8,556 bases of DNA from Gorillibacterium sp. (GCA_014380705.1 JACMJI010000274.1:1-8556), one strand, 5' to 3'. Shown: positions 1 through 5,902, numbered from the stretch's first letter. Numbers and translations are program-made. Notes: generated from the letters alone by a model not told the origin.

Positions 1-1
1 G

Positions 2-463
2 ACCAAACAAATTGAAGAAGCACTTGATTTGGTTGCTGTAAATATGGAAGAGGAGAATCGAGAATTGATTCGCTCCATAGCTCAGATAAAGCATGAATTC
101 GAACGCAGAAATGAGAATTCTGAGAAAAGAATCTTAGTTCTTGAGAAGCGGATTGACGATCAATCAGCAGAACTTCGAAACGTACTGATGCTCGATTTGC
201 AAAAAGAAATTGAGAGAAGCTTAAATAGTATGGGTTCCGTTCTTCAACAGCATAGGACAAATACTGATGCTATATTGGGATCTGAAGACACTGAATATTT
301 GGAAGTAAACCCTCAGGGTCTCAAACTACGTTATCATGAGCTTTTTCTTCTTTATCAACAAGGGAAATCCATCGAGCAGATTGCCAAAAAGTTAGGAATT
401 AACAAAGGAGAAACAGCACTGATCATCCAACTGGCTAAACAGGAGGAGGAGGGACGTGCTTAA
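2..463 (+). CDS. SwrB-like coiled-coil protein with C-terminal HTH-like segment (5' partial)
   Basis: The frame is open to the left edge, so the true start lies before the window; 153 residues are visible. An in-frame TTG at 29 has no ribosome binding site and is not a credible start. Visible residues 1 to about 80 are highly charged and helical with no proline, and look like a coiled coil. Residues about 105-146 form a compact helical segment (YQQGKSIEQIAKKLGINKGE) that reads like a helix-turn-helix. In B. subtilis the gene between sigD and rpsB is swrB (ylxL), a membrane-anchored protein that promotes flagellar basal-body assembly and has a similar coiled-coil plus C-terminal helix layout. 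An N-terminal membrane helix would then lie outside this window. The assignment rests on position and architecture, not on an alignment. The stop overlaps the next gene by 8 nt, implying translational coupling. Confidence 0.7.
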   Translation, partial: TKQIEEALDLVAVNMEEENRELIRSIAQIKHEFERRNENSEKRILVLEKRIDDQSAELRNVLMLDLQKEIERSLNSMGSVLQQHRTNTDAILGSEDTEYLEVNPQGLKLRYHELFLLYQQGKSIEQIAKKLGINKGETALIIQLAKQEEEGRA

Positions 464-956
464 AAGCAGAAAATATTTAGGAGGACTAGGTTCCGGGCTT
501 ATTATTGGTGCAATACTAGTTCAACTGGCCCATATTGGTGTACAAACAGATCAGCAGTCTATAACCACACCTATACCCAAATCAATTGAAAATGCTGAAT
601 CATTAACTTTTAAACAGCTGCAGAAAGAAGCTATAAGGCTGGATAGTGTGCTGTTGACTAAGGAACAGTATAAGAATTTACTGGCTGTTAAAGCAGGACC
701 ATCTACATCTGCAACGGCAAGTACACAGCCAGATGGCAGACCAAACCTTATTTACATCTACATCTATCAAGGGATGAATTCTGACTCCGTTGAAGAATAT
801 TTATATTTGGCAGGCATTATAAATGATCGTGTTGCTTTTCGAGATAAAATACGTAGCAAAGGTTTAACTGATAAACTCAAAGCTAATCTCTATTCTTTCA
901 CCTCGGGCATGGATTTGGACAAGGTTATAGATAAATTAACAGGTAACAAACCTTAG
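456..956 (+). CDS. Membrane-anchored protein with lone MltG/YceG LysM-like domain, no catalytic domain
   Basis: The GTG start overlaps the upstream stop and is preceded by a strong purine-rich AGGAGGAGGAGGGA (441-454). The product is 166 residues. Residues about 7-27 form one hydrophobic segment (GGLGSGLIIGAILVQLAHIG) after a basic N-terminus, giving an N-in signal anchor. Residues 50-80 are helical and 81-95 are a Ser/Thr/Ala-rich linker. Residues about 98-164 follow the pattern of the LysM-like subdomain at the N-terminus of the MltG/YceG lytic transglycosylase family: a hydrophobic strand, then QGMNSDSVEEYLYLAGII, an F at 128, a G at 136, a Y at 146, and SGMDLDKVIDKLTG. The chain ends there, so the large MltG catalytic domain with its active-site Glu is absent. 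It is therefore probably a non-enzymatic peptidoglycan- or partner-binding protein outside the membrane. Its place behind a flagellar-type gene suggests a link to flagellar passage through the wall, which is inference. Confidence 0.72.
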   Translation: MLKSRKYLGGLGSGLIIGAILVQLAHIGVQTDQQSITTPIPKSIENAESLTFKQLQKEAIRLDSVLLTKEQYKNLLAVKAGPSTSATASTQPDGRPNLIYIYIYQGMNSDSVEEYLYLAGIINDRVAFRDKIRSKGLTDKLKANLYSFTSGMDLDKVIDKLTGNKP

Positions 957-983
957 CCTATCTCTCCAAAATAGAAAATTGGG

Positions 984-1013
984 TTGCAATGTATATTATT
1001 ATTATGGTATATT
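984..1013 (+). promoter_or_regulatory. Probable sigma-A promoter of rpsB-tsf with extended -10
   Basis: A -35 TTGCAA (984-989; 4 of 6 to TTGACA) is separated by 18 nt from a -10 TATATT (1008-1013; 5 of 6). TG at 1005-1006 is placed as TGn directly before the -10, which is the extended -10 form common in Gram-positives. The spacer is AT-rich. Transcription would start near 1020, giving a leader of about 117 nt before the rpsB ATG. No clear terminator separates it from the upstream gene, so read-through from the flagellar operon is possible. Confidence 0.68.
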
Positions 1014-1069
1014 AGATAGCGGTGTCAAGAACACACACGTCGCTGAAGTTTGTACGGAGGTGCTGCCTG

Positions 1070-1108
1070 ATGGCAGTCCCGGACAAAGATGCAAGGGGCG
1101 GAGGATAA
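1070..1108 (+). CDS. Possible 12-codon leader peptide upstream of rpsB
   Basis: ATG at 1070 opens a frame encoding MAVPDKDARGGG, which stops at TAA 1106-1108, 28 nt before the rpsB ATG. It has a good ribosome binding site, GGAGGTG (1056-1062), 7 nt upstream. The ATG lies in the loop and stem of the leader hairpin, so translation would require opening it. The first codons, ATGGCAGTC, nearly copy those of rpsB, ATGGCAGTT. It has no obvious regulatory codon run. It may be a real coupling or leader peptide, or simply a by-product of an RNA structure that mimics the rpsB start region. The second explanation is at least as likely. Confidence 0.25.
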   Translation: MAVPDKDARGGG

Positions 1109-1123
1109 AATAAACCAAAATTG

Positions 1124-1130
1124 AGGAGGT
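1124..1130 (+). promoter_or_regulatory. Ribosome binding site that fixes the rpsB start
   Basis: AGGAGGT lies 6 nt before ATG 1137. The in-frame GTG at 1131 directly abuts this Shine-Dalgarno sequence and cannot be read from it, so ATG 1137 is the start. The resulting N-terminus [13 protein letters not shown] matches the start of known Gram-positive S2 proteins. Confidence 0.9.
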
Positions 1131-1136
1131 GTGGAG

Positions 1137-1835
1137 ATGGCAGTTATCTCCATGAAACAACTTCTAGAAGCAGGGGTACACTTCGGTCACCAAACCCGTC
1201 GCTGGAACCCGAAAATGGACAAGTACATCTTCACCGAAAGAAACGGTATTTACATCATTGACCTTCAAAAAACGGTCAAAAAAGTTGAAGAAGCTTATAA
1301 CTTCATCAAAAGTGTAGCCGCTGACGGTGGAACGTTCCTGTTTGTTGGAACAAAGAAACAAGCTCAGGATTCTGTTAAAGAAGAAGCTGAACGTTGTGGA
1401 ATGTTCTATATTAACCAACGGTGGTTGGGTGGAACTCTAACTAACTTTGAGACGATTCAAAAACGTATTTTTAGTTTGAAAGAACTTGAGAAATGGGAAG
1501 AGGACGGCACGTTCGAAGTCCTTCCTAAGAAAGAAGTTATTATACTCCGTAAGGAGAAAGACCGCTTGGAGAAATTCCTCGGCGGCATTAGTGGAATGAA
1601 GAGCCTGCCTAGCGCACTGTTCATTATCGATCCTCGTAAAGAGCGTATCGCTGTTGCAGAAGCTCGCAAACTCGGTATCCCAATCGTTGGTATCGTTGAT
1701 ACGAACTGTGATCCGGATGAAATCGATTATGTAATTCCAGGTAATGATGACGCGATTCGCGCCGTTAAACTCTTGACGTCCAAGGTTGCGGACGCAATTG
1801 TTGAAGCCCACCAAGGCGAACAAACGACAGCATAA
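1137..1835 (+). CDS. rpsB: 30S ribosomal protein S2 (uS2)
   Basis: This is a structural protein of the small ribosomal subunit that joins late in assembly, at the head-body junction. The 232-residue chain is typical of Bacilli (roughly 230-250). Hallmarks run in order: [20 protein letters not shown] from residue 4, [15 protein letters not shown] (32-46), [11 protein letters not shown] (68-78), the strongly conserved [12 protein letters not shown] (93-104), the helical hairpin insertion rich in Lys and Glu (about 107-150), LFIIDPRKE (161-169) and the [10 protein letters not shown] segment (185-194). The C-terminal tail after residue 223 is short and polar. The gene has its own promoter and a structured leader upstream and is followed by a hairpin before tsf. 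In bacteria rpsB and tsf are usually co-transcribed and S2 can repress both. Confidence 0.98.
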   Translation: MAVISMKQLLEAGVHFGHQTRRWNPKMDKYIFTERNGIYIIDLQKTVKKVEEAYNFIKSVAADGGTFLFVGTKKQAQDSVKEEAERCGMFYINQRWLGGTLTNFETIQKRIFSLKELEKWEEDGTFEVLPKKEVIILRKEKDRLEKFLGGISGMKSLPSALFIIDPRKERIAVAEARKLGIPIVGIVDTNCDPDEIDYVIPGNDDAIRAVKLLTSKVADAIVEAHQGEQTTA

Positions 1836-1847
1836 GCTTTAAAATAG

Positions 1848-1890
1848 AGGGTGGGTTGAAGGTCTTTGAACCGACTACCCGCCCTTTAAT
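1848..1890 (+). terminator. Hairpin between rpsB and tsf, partial terminator or attenuator
   Basis: AGGGTGGGT (1848-1856) pairs with ACCCGCCCT (1877-1885) over 9 bp with one G-U. An inner GGT/ACC (1861-1863 with 1870-1872) closes a 6-nt loop. The tail TTTAATTT is a broken U-tract. This would terminate only some transcripts and lower tsf relative to rpsB, or protect the rpsB 3' end. No convincing separate promoter is seen for tsf, so complete termination is unlikely. Confidence 0.6.
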
Positions 1891-1963
1891 TTACATTAAA
1901 ATAGTTACCCAAAATTGTCGGCAATGAAAAAGAGGGACCATAATATACAGGGGGTTATTACTC

Positions 1964-2617
1964 ATGGCAGCAGTAACAGCAGCAGCAGTTAAAGAATTGC
2001 GTGAGAAAACAGCAGCAGGAATGCTCGATTGTAAGAATGCATTGGTAGAAGCAGATGGTGATTTGGTTAAAGCAGCAGAACTCCTGCGCGAAAAAGGATT
2101 GGCATCTGCAGCTAAGAAAGCGGGACGTATTGCAACTGAAGGTGCTGTAGGCTCTTATATCCACGGGGGCGGCCGTATTGGTGTTCTTGTTGAAATCAAC
2201 TGTGAAACAGACTTTGTAACGAAAACAGAACAATTTCAATCCATTGTTAAGGATATTGCGTTGCAAATTTCCGCTACAAACCCACGTTATATTCGCCGTG
2301 AAGAAGTTCCTCAAGCAGATTTGGATAAGGAACGCGAAATTCTTCGCAATCAGGCATTAAACGAAGGCAAGCCAGAGAAAATTGTTGATAAGATGGTTGA
2401 AGGTCGACTGAACAAGTTTTACGAAGAGTTTTGCTTAATGGAACAGCCTTTCATCAAGGATTCCGACAAAACGGTTGCACAATTCCTTAATGAAAAAATC
2501 GGCACAATTGGTGAAAACATTACGGTACGTCGTTTCGCTCGTTTTGAGCTCGGTGAAGGACTAGAGAAGAAACAAGACAACTTCGTAGAAGAAGTTATGG
2601 CCCAAGCAAAATTGTAA
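1964..2617 (+). CDS. tsf: Translation elongation factor Ts, short single-core form
   Basis: EF-Ts is the guanine-nucleotide exchange factor that releases GDP from EF-Tu. Residues 1-55 are the UBA-like N-terminal domain ([35 protein letters not shown]). The TDFV motif (82-85) carries the Asp-Phe that inserts into EF-Tu near the nucleotide site. NPRYI (106-110), the [19 protein letters not shown] stretch (134-152) and the C-terminal module ending in EEVMAQAKL follow. The chain is 217 residues against about 290 in B. subtilis and 283 in E. coli. By comparison with the B. subtilis protein as I recall it, the first half of the duplicated core is missing: [23 protein letters not shown] runs straight into what is normally the second core repeat, which here carries TDFV. 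This resembles the short Thermus type. AGGGGG (1949-1954) lies 9 nt before the ATG. The first codons contain a run of GCA triplets encoding Ala. Confidence 0.97.
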   Translation: MAAVTAAAVKELREKTAAGMLDCKNALVEADGDLVKAAELLREKGLASAAKKAGRIATEGAVGSYIHGGGRIGVLVEINCETDFVTKTEQFQSIVKDIALQISATNPRYIRREEVPQADLDKEREILRNQALNEGKPEKIVDKMVEGRLNKFYEEFCLMEQPFIKDSDKTVAQFLNEKIGTIGENITVRRFARFELGEGLEKKQDNFVEEVMAQAKL

Positions 2618-2631
2618 TAAGTACTTTAATT

Positions 2632-2668
2632 AGGAAAGGGGCACTTGCGTGTTCCTTTCTTTCTAAAA
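2632..2668 (+). terminator. Intrinsic terminator after tsf
   Basis: AAAGGGGCAC (2635-2644) pairs with GTGTTCCTTT (2649-2658) across a TTGC loop, 10 bp with two G-U pairs. It can extend to 2632/2661 with further A-T, G-U and G-C pairs. A T-rich stretch, TTTCTTTCT, overlaps and follows the 3' arm. It lies just after the tsf stop and probably closes the rpsB-tsf transcript, possibly with read-through to pyrH. Confidence 0.7.
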
Positions 2669-2810
2669 TAATACAAATCAGAAATTAAACTTGTCCGCTG
2701 ATCTCCAGAGGTAAATCTGCTAACAGCATGAAGGATAAGTTAAATACAAGGGTTAGCCCAAAGTTGATGGATCGTTCCTTTAGTGGACACCGGCTTTTGG
2801 GTGCCCGTAT
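2669..2810 (+). other. Gene-free leader region before pyrH
   Basis: The gap from tsf to the chosen pyrH start is 206 nt. Beyond the terminator I see no gene and no strong promoter. TTGTCC at 2691 has no good -10 at standard spacing. A weak hairpin, CACC (2788-2791) with GGTG (2800-2803), with GG/CC outside an A-C mismatch, sits just ahead of the pyrH ribosome binding site. The pyrH frame is open back to an ATG at 2728, but the translated stretch does not look like the family. Confidence 0.4.
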
Positions 2811-2816
2811 GGAGGT
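2811..2816 (+). promoter_or_regulatory. Ribosome binding site that fixes the pyrH TTG start
   Basis: GGAGGT lies 7 nt before TTG 2824, with TTG 2821 only 4 nt away. The in-frame ATG codons at 2728, 2767 and 2809 either lack a Shine-Dalgarno sequence or overlap this one. Starting at 2824 gives [17 protein letters not shown], which aligns end to end with known Bacilli UMP kinases. Confidence 0.85.
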
Positions 2817-2823
2817 AAGCTTG

Positions 2824-3552
2824 TTGGAACAACCTATATTTAAACGAATTATACTGAAGCTAAGCGGCGAGGCACTCGCTGGACAACTGGGGTATGGTAT
2901 TGACTCTCAGACCATCCTGTCGATTGCCAAGCAGGTAAAGAGTATTCATGAGCTTGGAGTAGAAGTTGCTGTAGTTTGCGGAGGCGGCAATATCTGGCGT
3001 GGAATTGCAGGTAGCGCCAAAGGAATCGATCGGGCAACAGCTGACTACATGGGAATGCTTGCTACTGTCATGAATTCGCTCGCCCTTCAGGATGCTCTGG
3101 AGAACGTTGGTGTCCCGACCCGAGTTCAAAGCTCCATCTCCATGCAACAGATTGCTGAACCTTATATTAGACGTAGAGCAATACGTCACTTGGAAAAAGG
3201 CCGTGTGGTTATTTTTGCAGCAGGTACAGGTAATCCCTACTTCTCTACGGATACGACTGCAGCACTTCGAGCAGCAGAAATTGAAGCCGAGGTTATCCTT
3301 ATGGCTAAGAATAAAGTAGATGGGGTCTATTCAGCGGATCCTTTCAAGGACGAAACCGCAGTCAAGTTTGTTACCCTTACTTATATGGACGTACTTAATA
3401 AAAACTTAGGTGTTATGGACTCCACAGCAGCTTCCCTTTGTATGGATAACCATATTCCGCTAATTATTTTCTCGATTTCGGAGGAAGGCAACATCAAACG
3501 TGTGGTGCTGGGTGAGAAGATTGGAACAATAATAAGAGGGAGTGTCGAGTAA
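2824..3552 (+). CDS. pyrH: UMP kinase (uridylate kinase)
   Basis: This enzyme phosphorylates UMP to UDP with ATP in the cytosol. It is the essential step toward all pyrimidine nucleotides and is normally a hexamer activated by GTP and inhibited by UTP. The 242 residues match the family length. The amino-acid-kinase fold is evident: KLSGEALAG (12-20, phosphate-binding Lys), [10 protein letters not shown] (51-60), [16 protein letters not shown] (69-84, UMP site), [20 protein letters not shown] (108-127), [14 protein letters not shown] (131-144), [15 protein letters not shown] (159-173) and [12 protein letters not shown] (198-209). The TTG start and weak hairpin before it may keep expression modest. 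Its stop and the frr start share one base (TAATG), so the two genes are translationally coupled. Confidence 0.97.
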   Translation: MEQPIFKRIILKLSGEALAGQLGYGIDSQTILSIAKQVKSIHELGVEVAVVCGGGNIWRGIAGSAKGIDRATADYMGMLATVMNSLALQDALENVGVPTRVQSSISMQQIAEPYIRRRAIRHLEKGRVVIFAAGTGNPYFSTDTTAALRAAEIEAEVILMAKNKVDGVYSADPFKDETAVKFVTLTYMDVLNKNLGVMDSTAASLCMDNHIPLIIFSISEEGNIKRVVLGEKIGTIIRGSVE

Positions 3553-4109
3553 TGCCGCAATCCGTTAAGAAAAGTGCGGAAGATCGCATGGAAAAAGCAA
3601 TGGGAGCTCTTAGGAGAGACTTGGCTAGCCTTCGCGCGGGTAAAGCTACGCCATCAATGCTCGATCGTATCCAAATTGAGTATTATGGTGCGCCGACTCC
3701 AGTAGCCCAAATGGCAGGAATCACTACACCGGACTCCCGTACACTGATTATTCAACCTTGGGATAAATCAACGTTGTCACTCATTGAGAAAGCCATTATG
3801 AAATCGGATCTTGGTCTTAACCCTTCGAATGATGGAGTTGTCATTCGTATTACGATACCCGCTCTTACAGAAGAGCGCCGTGCTGAGATGGTTAAGCTAA
3901 CCAAACGTTTTGGTGAAGAAGCCAAGGTAGCCGTTCGCAACATTCGTCGCGATGCCAATGAAGAAGTGAAAAAGTTAGAGAAAACAGCAGGATTTTCTGA
4001 GGATGAGACTCGTCGCCATCAGGAAGATATCCAAAAACTCACCGATAAGTATATCGGTGAAGTTGATAGAATACTTACTGGCAAAGAAAAAGAAATCATG
4101 GAAGTATAA
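3552..4109 (+). CDS. frr: Ribosome recycling factor
   Basis: RRF splits the post-termination ribosome together with EF-G and is essential in the bacteria where it has been tested. The length of 185 residues is exactly that of the family. Domain I, a three-helix bundle, comprises residues 1-30 ([19 protein letters not shown]) and about 105-185. Domain II, a beta domain, comprises about 31-104 and includes [14 protein letters not shown] (44-57) and [17 protein letters not shown] (66-82). [11 protein letters not shown] (127-137) contains the conserved Arg pair needed for ribosome binding. The start ATG overlaps the pyrH stop, with GAGGGAG (3536-3542) upstream. Two hairpins follow the stop, so this may end a pyrH-frr message. 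Confidence 0.98.
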   Translation: MPQSVKKSAEDRMEKAMGALRRDLASLRAGKATPSMLDRIQIEYYGAPTPVAQMAGITTPDSRTLIIQPWDKSTLSLIEKAIMKSDLGLNPSNDGVVIRITIPALTEERRAEMVKLTKRFGEEAKVAVRNIRRDANEEVKKLEKTAGFSEDETRRHQEDIQKLTDKYIGEVDRILTGKEKEIMEV

Positions 4110-4118
4110 TCATACACA

Positions 4119-4165
4119 AAAGGTCTATGAAATGGGTTCTAACTCATTCTTATGACCTTTGTTCT
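4119..4165 (+). terminator. Probable terminator hairpin after frr
   Basis: AAAGGTC (4119-4125) pairs perfectly with GACCTTT (4154-4160). Inside, GAAATGGGT (4129-4137) pairs with ACTCATTC (4142-4149) with one bulged A and one G-U, making a long, nearly continuous stem. The tail GTTCT is a poor U-tract, so termination may be incomplete. Confidence 0.55.
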
Positions 4166-4184
4166 ATGCTGCTAAACCATGCCA

Positions 4185-4230
4185 AAGGCGTTTTCAACCC
4201 CTGCATGAAGGAGGGTGGAAACGCCTTATT
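4185..4230 (+). repeat. Second strong inverted repeat between frr and uppS
   Basis: AAGGCGTTTTCA (4185-4196) pairs with TGGAAACGCCTT (4216-4227), 12 bp with one T-G. It continues after a bulged A with CCC (4198-4200) and GGG (4213-4215). The loop is CTGCATGAAGGA. TTATT follows. It could be a second terminator, a bidirectional barrier or a processing site that separates frr from the lipid genes. It encodes nothing. Confidence 0.6.
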
Positions 4231-4260
4231 CGTAAATAGCTAGGCCAGACCGAAAACGGC

Positions 4261-4284
4261 AGACAAGCGTTTTACATGCTGTCT
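4261..4284 (+). promoter_or_regulatory. Small hairpin directly before the uppS ribosome binding site
   Basis: AGAC+AGC (4261-4264, 4266-4268) pairs with GCT+GTCT (4278-4284) with a bulged A at 4265. An in-frame ATG at 4276 lies in its loop. The uppS Shine-Dalgarno sequence starts 2 nt after the stem. It could modulate access to that site, but it may be incidental. Confidence 0.3.
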
Positions 4285-4285
4285 T

Positions 4286-4290
4286 GGAGG
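4286..4290 (+). promoter_or_regulatory. Ribosome binding site that fixes the uppS start
   Basis: GGAGG lies 6 nt before ATG 4297. The in-frame ATG at 4276 precedes this site and has no Shine-Dalgarno sequence of its own, so 4297 is chosen. Confidence 0.85.
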
Positions 4291-4296
4291 AATTGT

Positions 4297-5064
4297 ATGT
4301 TCCATATATGGAAAAGGAAAACTCAAAACTCTATTCTCGAGCCGTCAGGGCGACCTGAAACTGATAATATTCCAAAGCATGTTGCCATTATTATGGATGG
4401 AAACGGACGCTGGGCCAAGAAGCGCGGGTTACCTCGGATAGCAGGGCATCATGCAGGTATGAAAACCGTTAAGCGTGTTACTATTGCAGCCAATGATATT
4501 GGTGTTGAGGTGCTGACTCTCTATGCTTTCTCAACAGAAAACTGGTCGCGTCCTCAAGAAGAAGTAGATTATCTTATGAAGCTTCCTCAGGAATTTCTCA
4601 AAATCGAGCTAAATGAGCTGGTTGATAAGAATGTCCAGGTACGAATGACGGGGTGGCGCGAGGGCTTGCCAGCACATACCCTTCAGGCTTTGGATGAAGC
4701 GGAAGCCAAAACGAAGAATAATACAGGACTTATTCTTAATTTCGCCCTTAACTACGGAAGTCGCAGAGAGATAGCTGATGCAGCGAGATCGCTTGCAGAG
4801 GATGCTCTAAATGGTATGATTTCATTAGGTGACATTACAGAAGAACGTCTTGCTAGCAAAATGCTCACAGCCAGTATGCCTGACCCCGATCTACTTATTC
4901 GAACGAGTGGCGAACTTCGGCTCAGCAATTTCATGCTTTGGCAGCTTGCCTATACAGAGTTTTGGTTTTCGCCTAAGTTCTGGCCTGAATTTACTGATCA
5001 GAACTTCTATGATGCAATCCGGGAATATCAACAACGTACACGTAGGTATGGTGGGTTGAAGTGA
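4297..5064 (+). CDS. uppS: Undecaprenyl diphosphate synthase (cis-prenyltransferase)
   Basis: UppS adds eight isopentenyl units in cis to farnesyl diphosphate, giving the C55 carrier lipid used for peptidoglycan and teichoic acid export. It acts at the inner membrane face as a homodimer. The 255 residues fit the family. Motifs run HVAIIMDGNGRWAKKRG (28-44) with catalytic Asp at 34, AGHHAGMKTVKRV (49-61), TLYAFSTENWSRP (74-86), LNFALNYGSRREI (147-159) and DLLIRTSGELRLSNFMLWQL (198-217) with the diphosphate-binding Arg residues. The N-terminal 24 residues before the conserved core are basic and variable, as in relatives. cdsA follows after 22 nt and dxr, which supplies the isoprenoid precursor pathway, is two genes downstream. 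Confidence 0.97.
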   Translation: MFHIWKRKTQNSILEPSGRPETDNIPKHVAIIMDGNGRWAKKRGLPRIAGHHAGMKTVKRVTIAANDIGVEVLTLYAFSTENWSRPQEEVDYLMKLPQEFLKIELNELVDKNVQVRMTGWREGLPAHTLQALDEAEAKTKNNTGLILNFALNYGSRREIADAARSLAEDALNGMISLGDITEERLASKMLTASMPDPDLLIRTSGELRLSNFMLWQLAYTEFWFSPKFWPEFTDQNFYDAIREYQQRTRRYGGLK

Positions 5065-5086
5065 CCTGGAATGGAGGAAGAGACGA

Positions 5087-5902
5087 GTGCTTACACGTAT
5101 TATAACAGGCGTCCTGGCGGGCGCCGTTTTTATCGGAATCCTGCTGCTTGGTGGTTATTGGTTTGCAGGTCTCGTTACATTAATGGCCCTTGTTGGTTAT
5201 GATGAGTATCTTCGGATGAATAAGATTAACAGAGTAACGGGTGCTGCGGTTGTTGGTGTTGCTGGTTTAGTCCTTTTCCTTGCTCCTGCATTTGGTTGGG
5301 ATGCTAGCGCAATGAAGCCAATTCAGCTAGAACAACTTCTTTGGTACTTGCTATTCCTTTTGCTTGCCGTGACCGTAACAACCAAGAACCGTACTACCAT
5401 TGACCATGCGAGTCTTTTATTGCTTGGTGTCGTTTATTTAGGAATCGGTTATCGTTATATGATCGAGACACGACTATCTGGAGAGAATGGACTATTCTGG
5501 ACCTTGTTCGTCTTTCTATGTATCTGGGCATCGGATGCGGGTGCTTATTTCACAGGCAGCTTGATCAATAAGGGGAAGCTATGGACAACCTCCAAGCTAT
5601 GGCCAGCTATTAGCCCGAACAAAACCATTGAAGGAGCTATAGGCGGCATTTTGCTCGCAGTCTTAACAGCAATTAGCTTCCATCTTGTAAGCCCCGAGCT
5701 TGTTAGCCTTGAACGGGCGATTGTGATTGGTGTAATTATCGCCATTGTTGGAACACTTGGGGACTTAATGCAATCCGCTTATAAGCGAGTAAAGGGAATC
5801 AAGGATACCGGGGCTATTTTGCCAGGACATGGTGGGATTCTAGATCGAACGGATAGTTGGTTGATTGTTTTTCCGTTTCTTCATCTAATGGGATTGATCT
5901 GA
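5087..5902 (+). CDS. cdsA: Phosphatidate cytidylyltransferase (CDP-diacylglycerol synthase)
   Basis: CdsA converts phosphatidic acid and CTP to CDP-diacylglycerol, the precursor of phosphatidylglycerol, cardiolipin and phosphatidylethanolamine. It is a polytopic membrane enzyme; hydrophobic segments appear at about 5-38, 52-70, 83-98, 107-125, 135-158, 183-200 and 210-226. The family signature is intact near the C-terminus: SAYKRVKGIKDTGAILPGHG continuing to GILDRTD (residues 230-256), including the metal- and phosphate-binding Lys-Asp pair (239-240) and the Asp at 253. SDAGAYFTG (149-157) and SPNKTIEG (176-183) are also conserved. The length of 271 residues is usual. The start is GTG with GGAGG (5073-5077) 9 nt upstream. 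The stop is 10 nt before the dxr ATG, and the dxr ribosome binding site overlaps the stop codon. Confidence 0.96.
   Translation: MLTRIITGVLAGAVFIGILLLGGYWFAGLVTLMALVGYDEYLRMNKINRVTGAAVVGVAGLVLFLAPAFGWDASAMKPIQLEQLLWYLLFLLLAVTVTTKNRTTIDHASLLLLGVVYLGIGYRYMIETRLSGENGLFWTLFVFLCIWASDAGAYFTGSLINKGKLWTTSKLWPAISPNKTIEGAIGGILLAVLTAISFHLVSPELVSLERAIVIGVIIAIVGTLGDLMQSAYKRVKGIKDTGAILPGHGGILDRTDSWLIVFPFLHLMGLI

Larger units (their letters stand above)
1018..1136 (+). promoter_or_regulatory. Structured 5' leader of rpsB, candidate S2 autoregulatory element
   Basis: Two hairpins can be drawn. The first pairs AGCG+GTGT (1018-1025) with ACAC (1035-1038) and CGCT (1041-1044), with GT bulged. The second pairs CTGCC (1063-1067) with GGCAG (1072-1076) across a TGAT loop. 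It extends outward through GG/CT (1059-1060 with 1077-1078, one G-U), CGG (1055-1057) with CC and G (1079-1081), and TGT/ACA (1051-1053 with 1083-1085), with small bulges. No U-tract follows either hairpin, so control would act on translation rather than on termination. S2 represses its own rpsB-tsf mRNA in E. coli; that this Gram-positive leader does the same is inference. The arm CTGCC can alternatively pair with GGCAG at 1139-1143, just inside rpsB, which would give two exclusive folds. Confidence 0.5.

Noticed and set aside
750..768. Short ATCTAC repeat in the MltG-like gene
   Set aside because: It encodes the alternating IYIYIY beta strand that the domain needs; it is too short to count as a repeat element.
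1131..1136. GTG start that would add two residues to S2
   Set aside because: It directly abuts the Shine-Dalgarno sequence, and the ATG at 1137 has proper spacing and the family N-terminus.
1164..1823. Two long reading frames on the minus strand opposite rpsB
   Set aside because: They lie entirely inside the unmistakable rpsB gene, lack credible ribosome binding sites and encode no recognisable domains; they are shadows of its codon usage.
1915..1944. Promoter-like TTGTCG and CATAAT before tsf
   Set aside because: The implied transcription start near 1951 would fall within the tsf Shine-Dalgarno sequence and damage it; the -35 is only 4 of 6.
1966..1988. GCA triplet repeat at the tsf start as a phase-variable tract
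   Set aside because: Units are interrupted and few, and length changes by triplets would only alter alanine number in a tolerant N-terminus.
1958..2314. Cysteine-rich minus-strand frame opposite tsf
   Set aside because: The cysteines come from GCA alanine codons of tsf read as TGC on the other strand, so the pattern is an artefact.
2728..2823. 32-residue N-terminal extension of UMP kinase
   Set aside because: There is no ribosome binding site before ATG 2728, the extension is not like the family, and a strong site fits TTG 2824.
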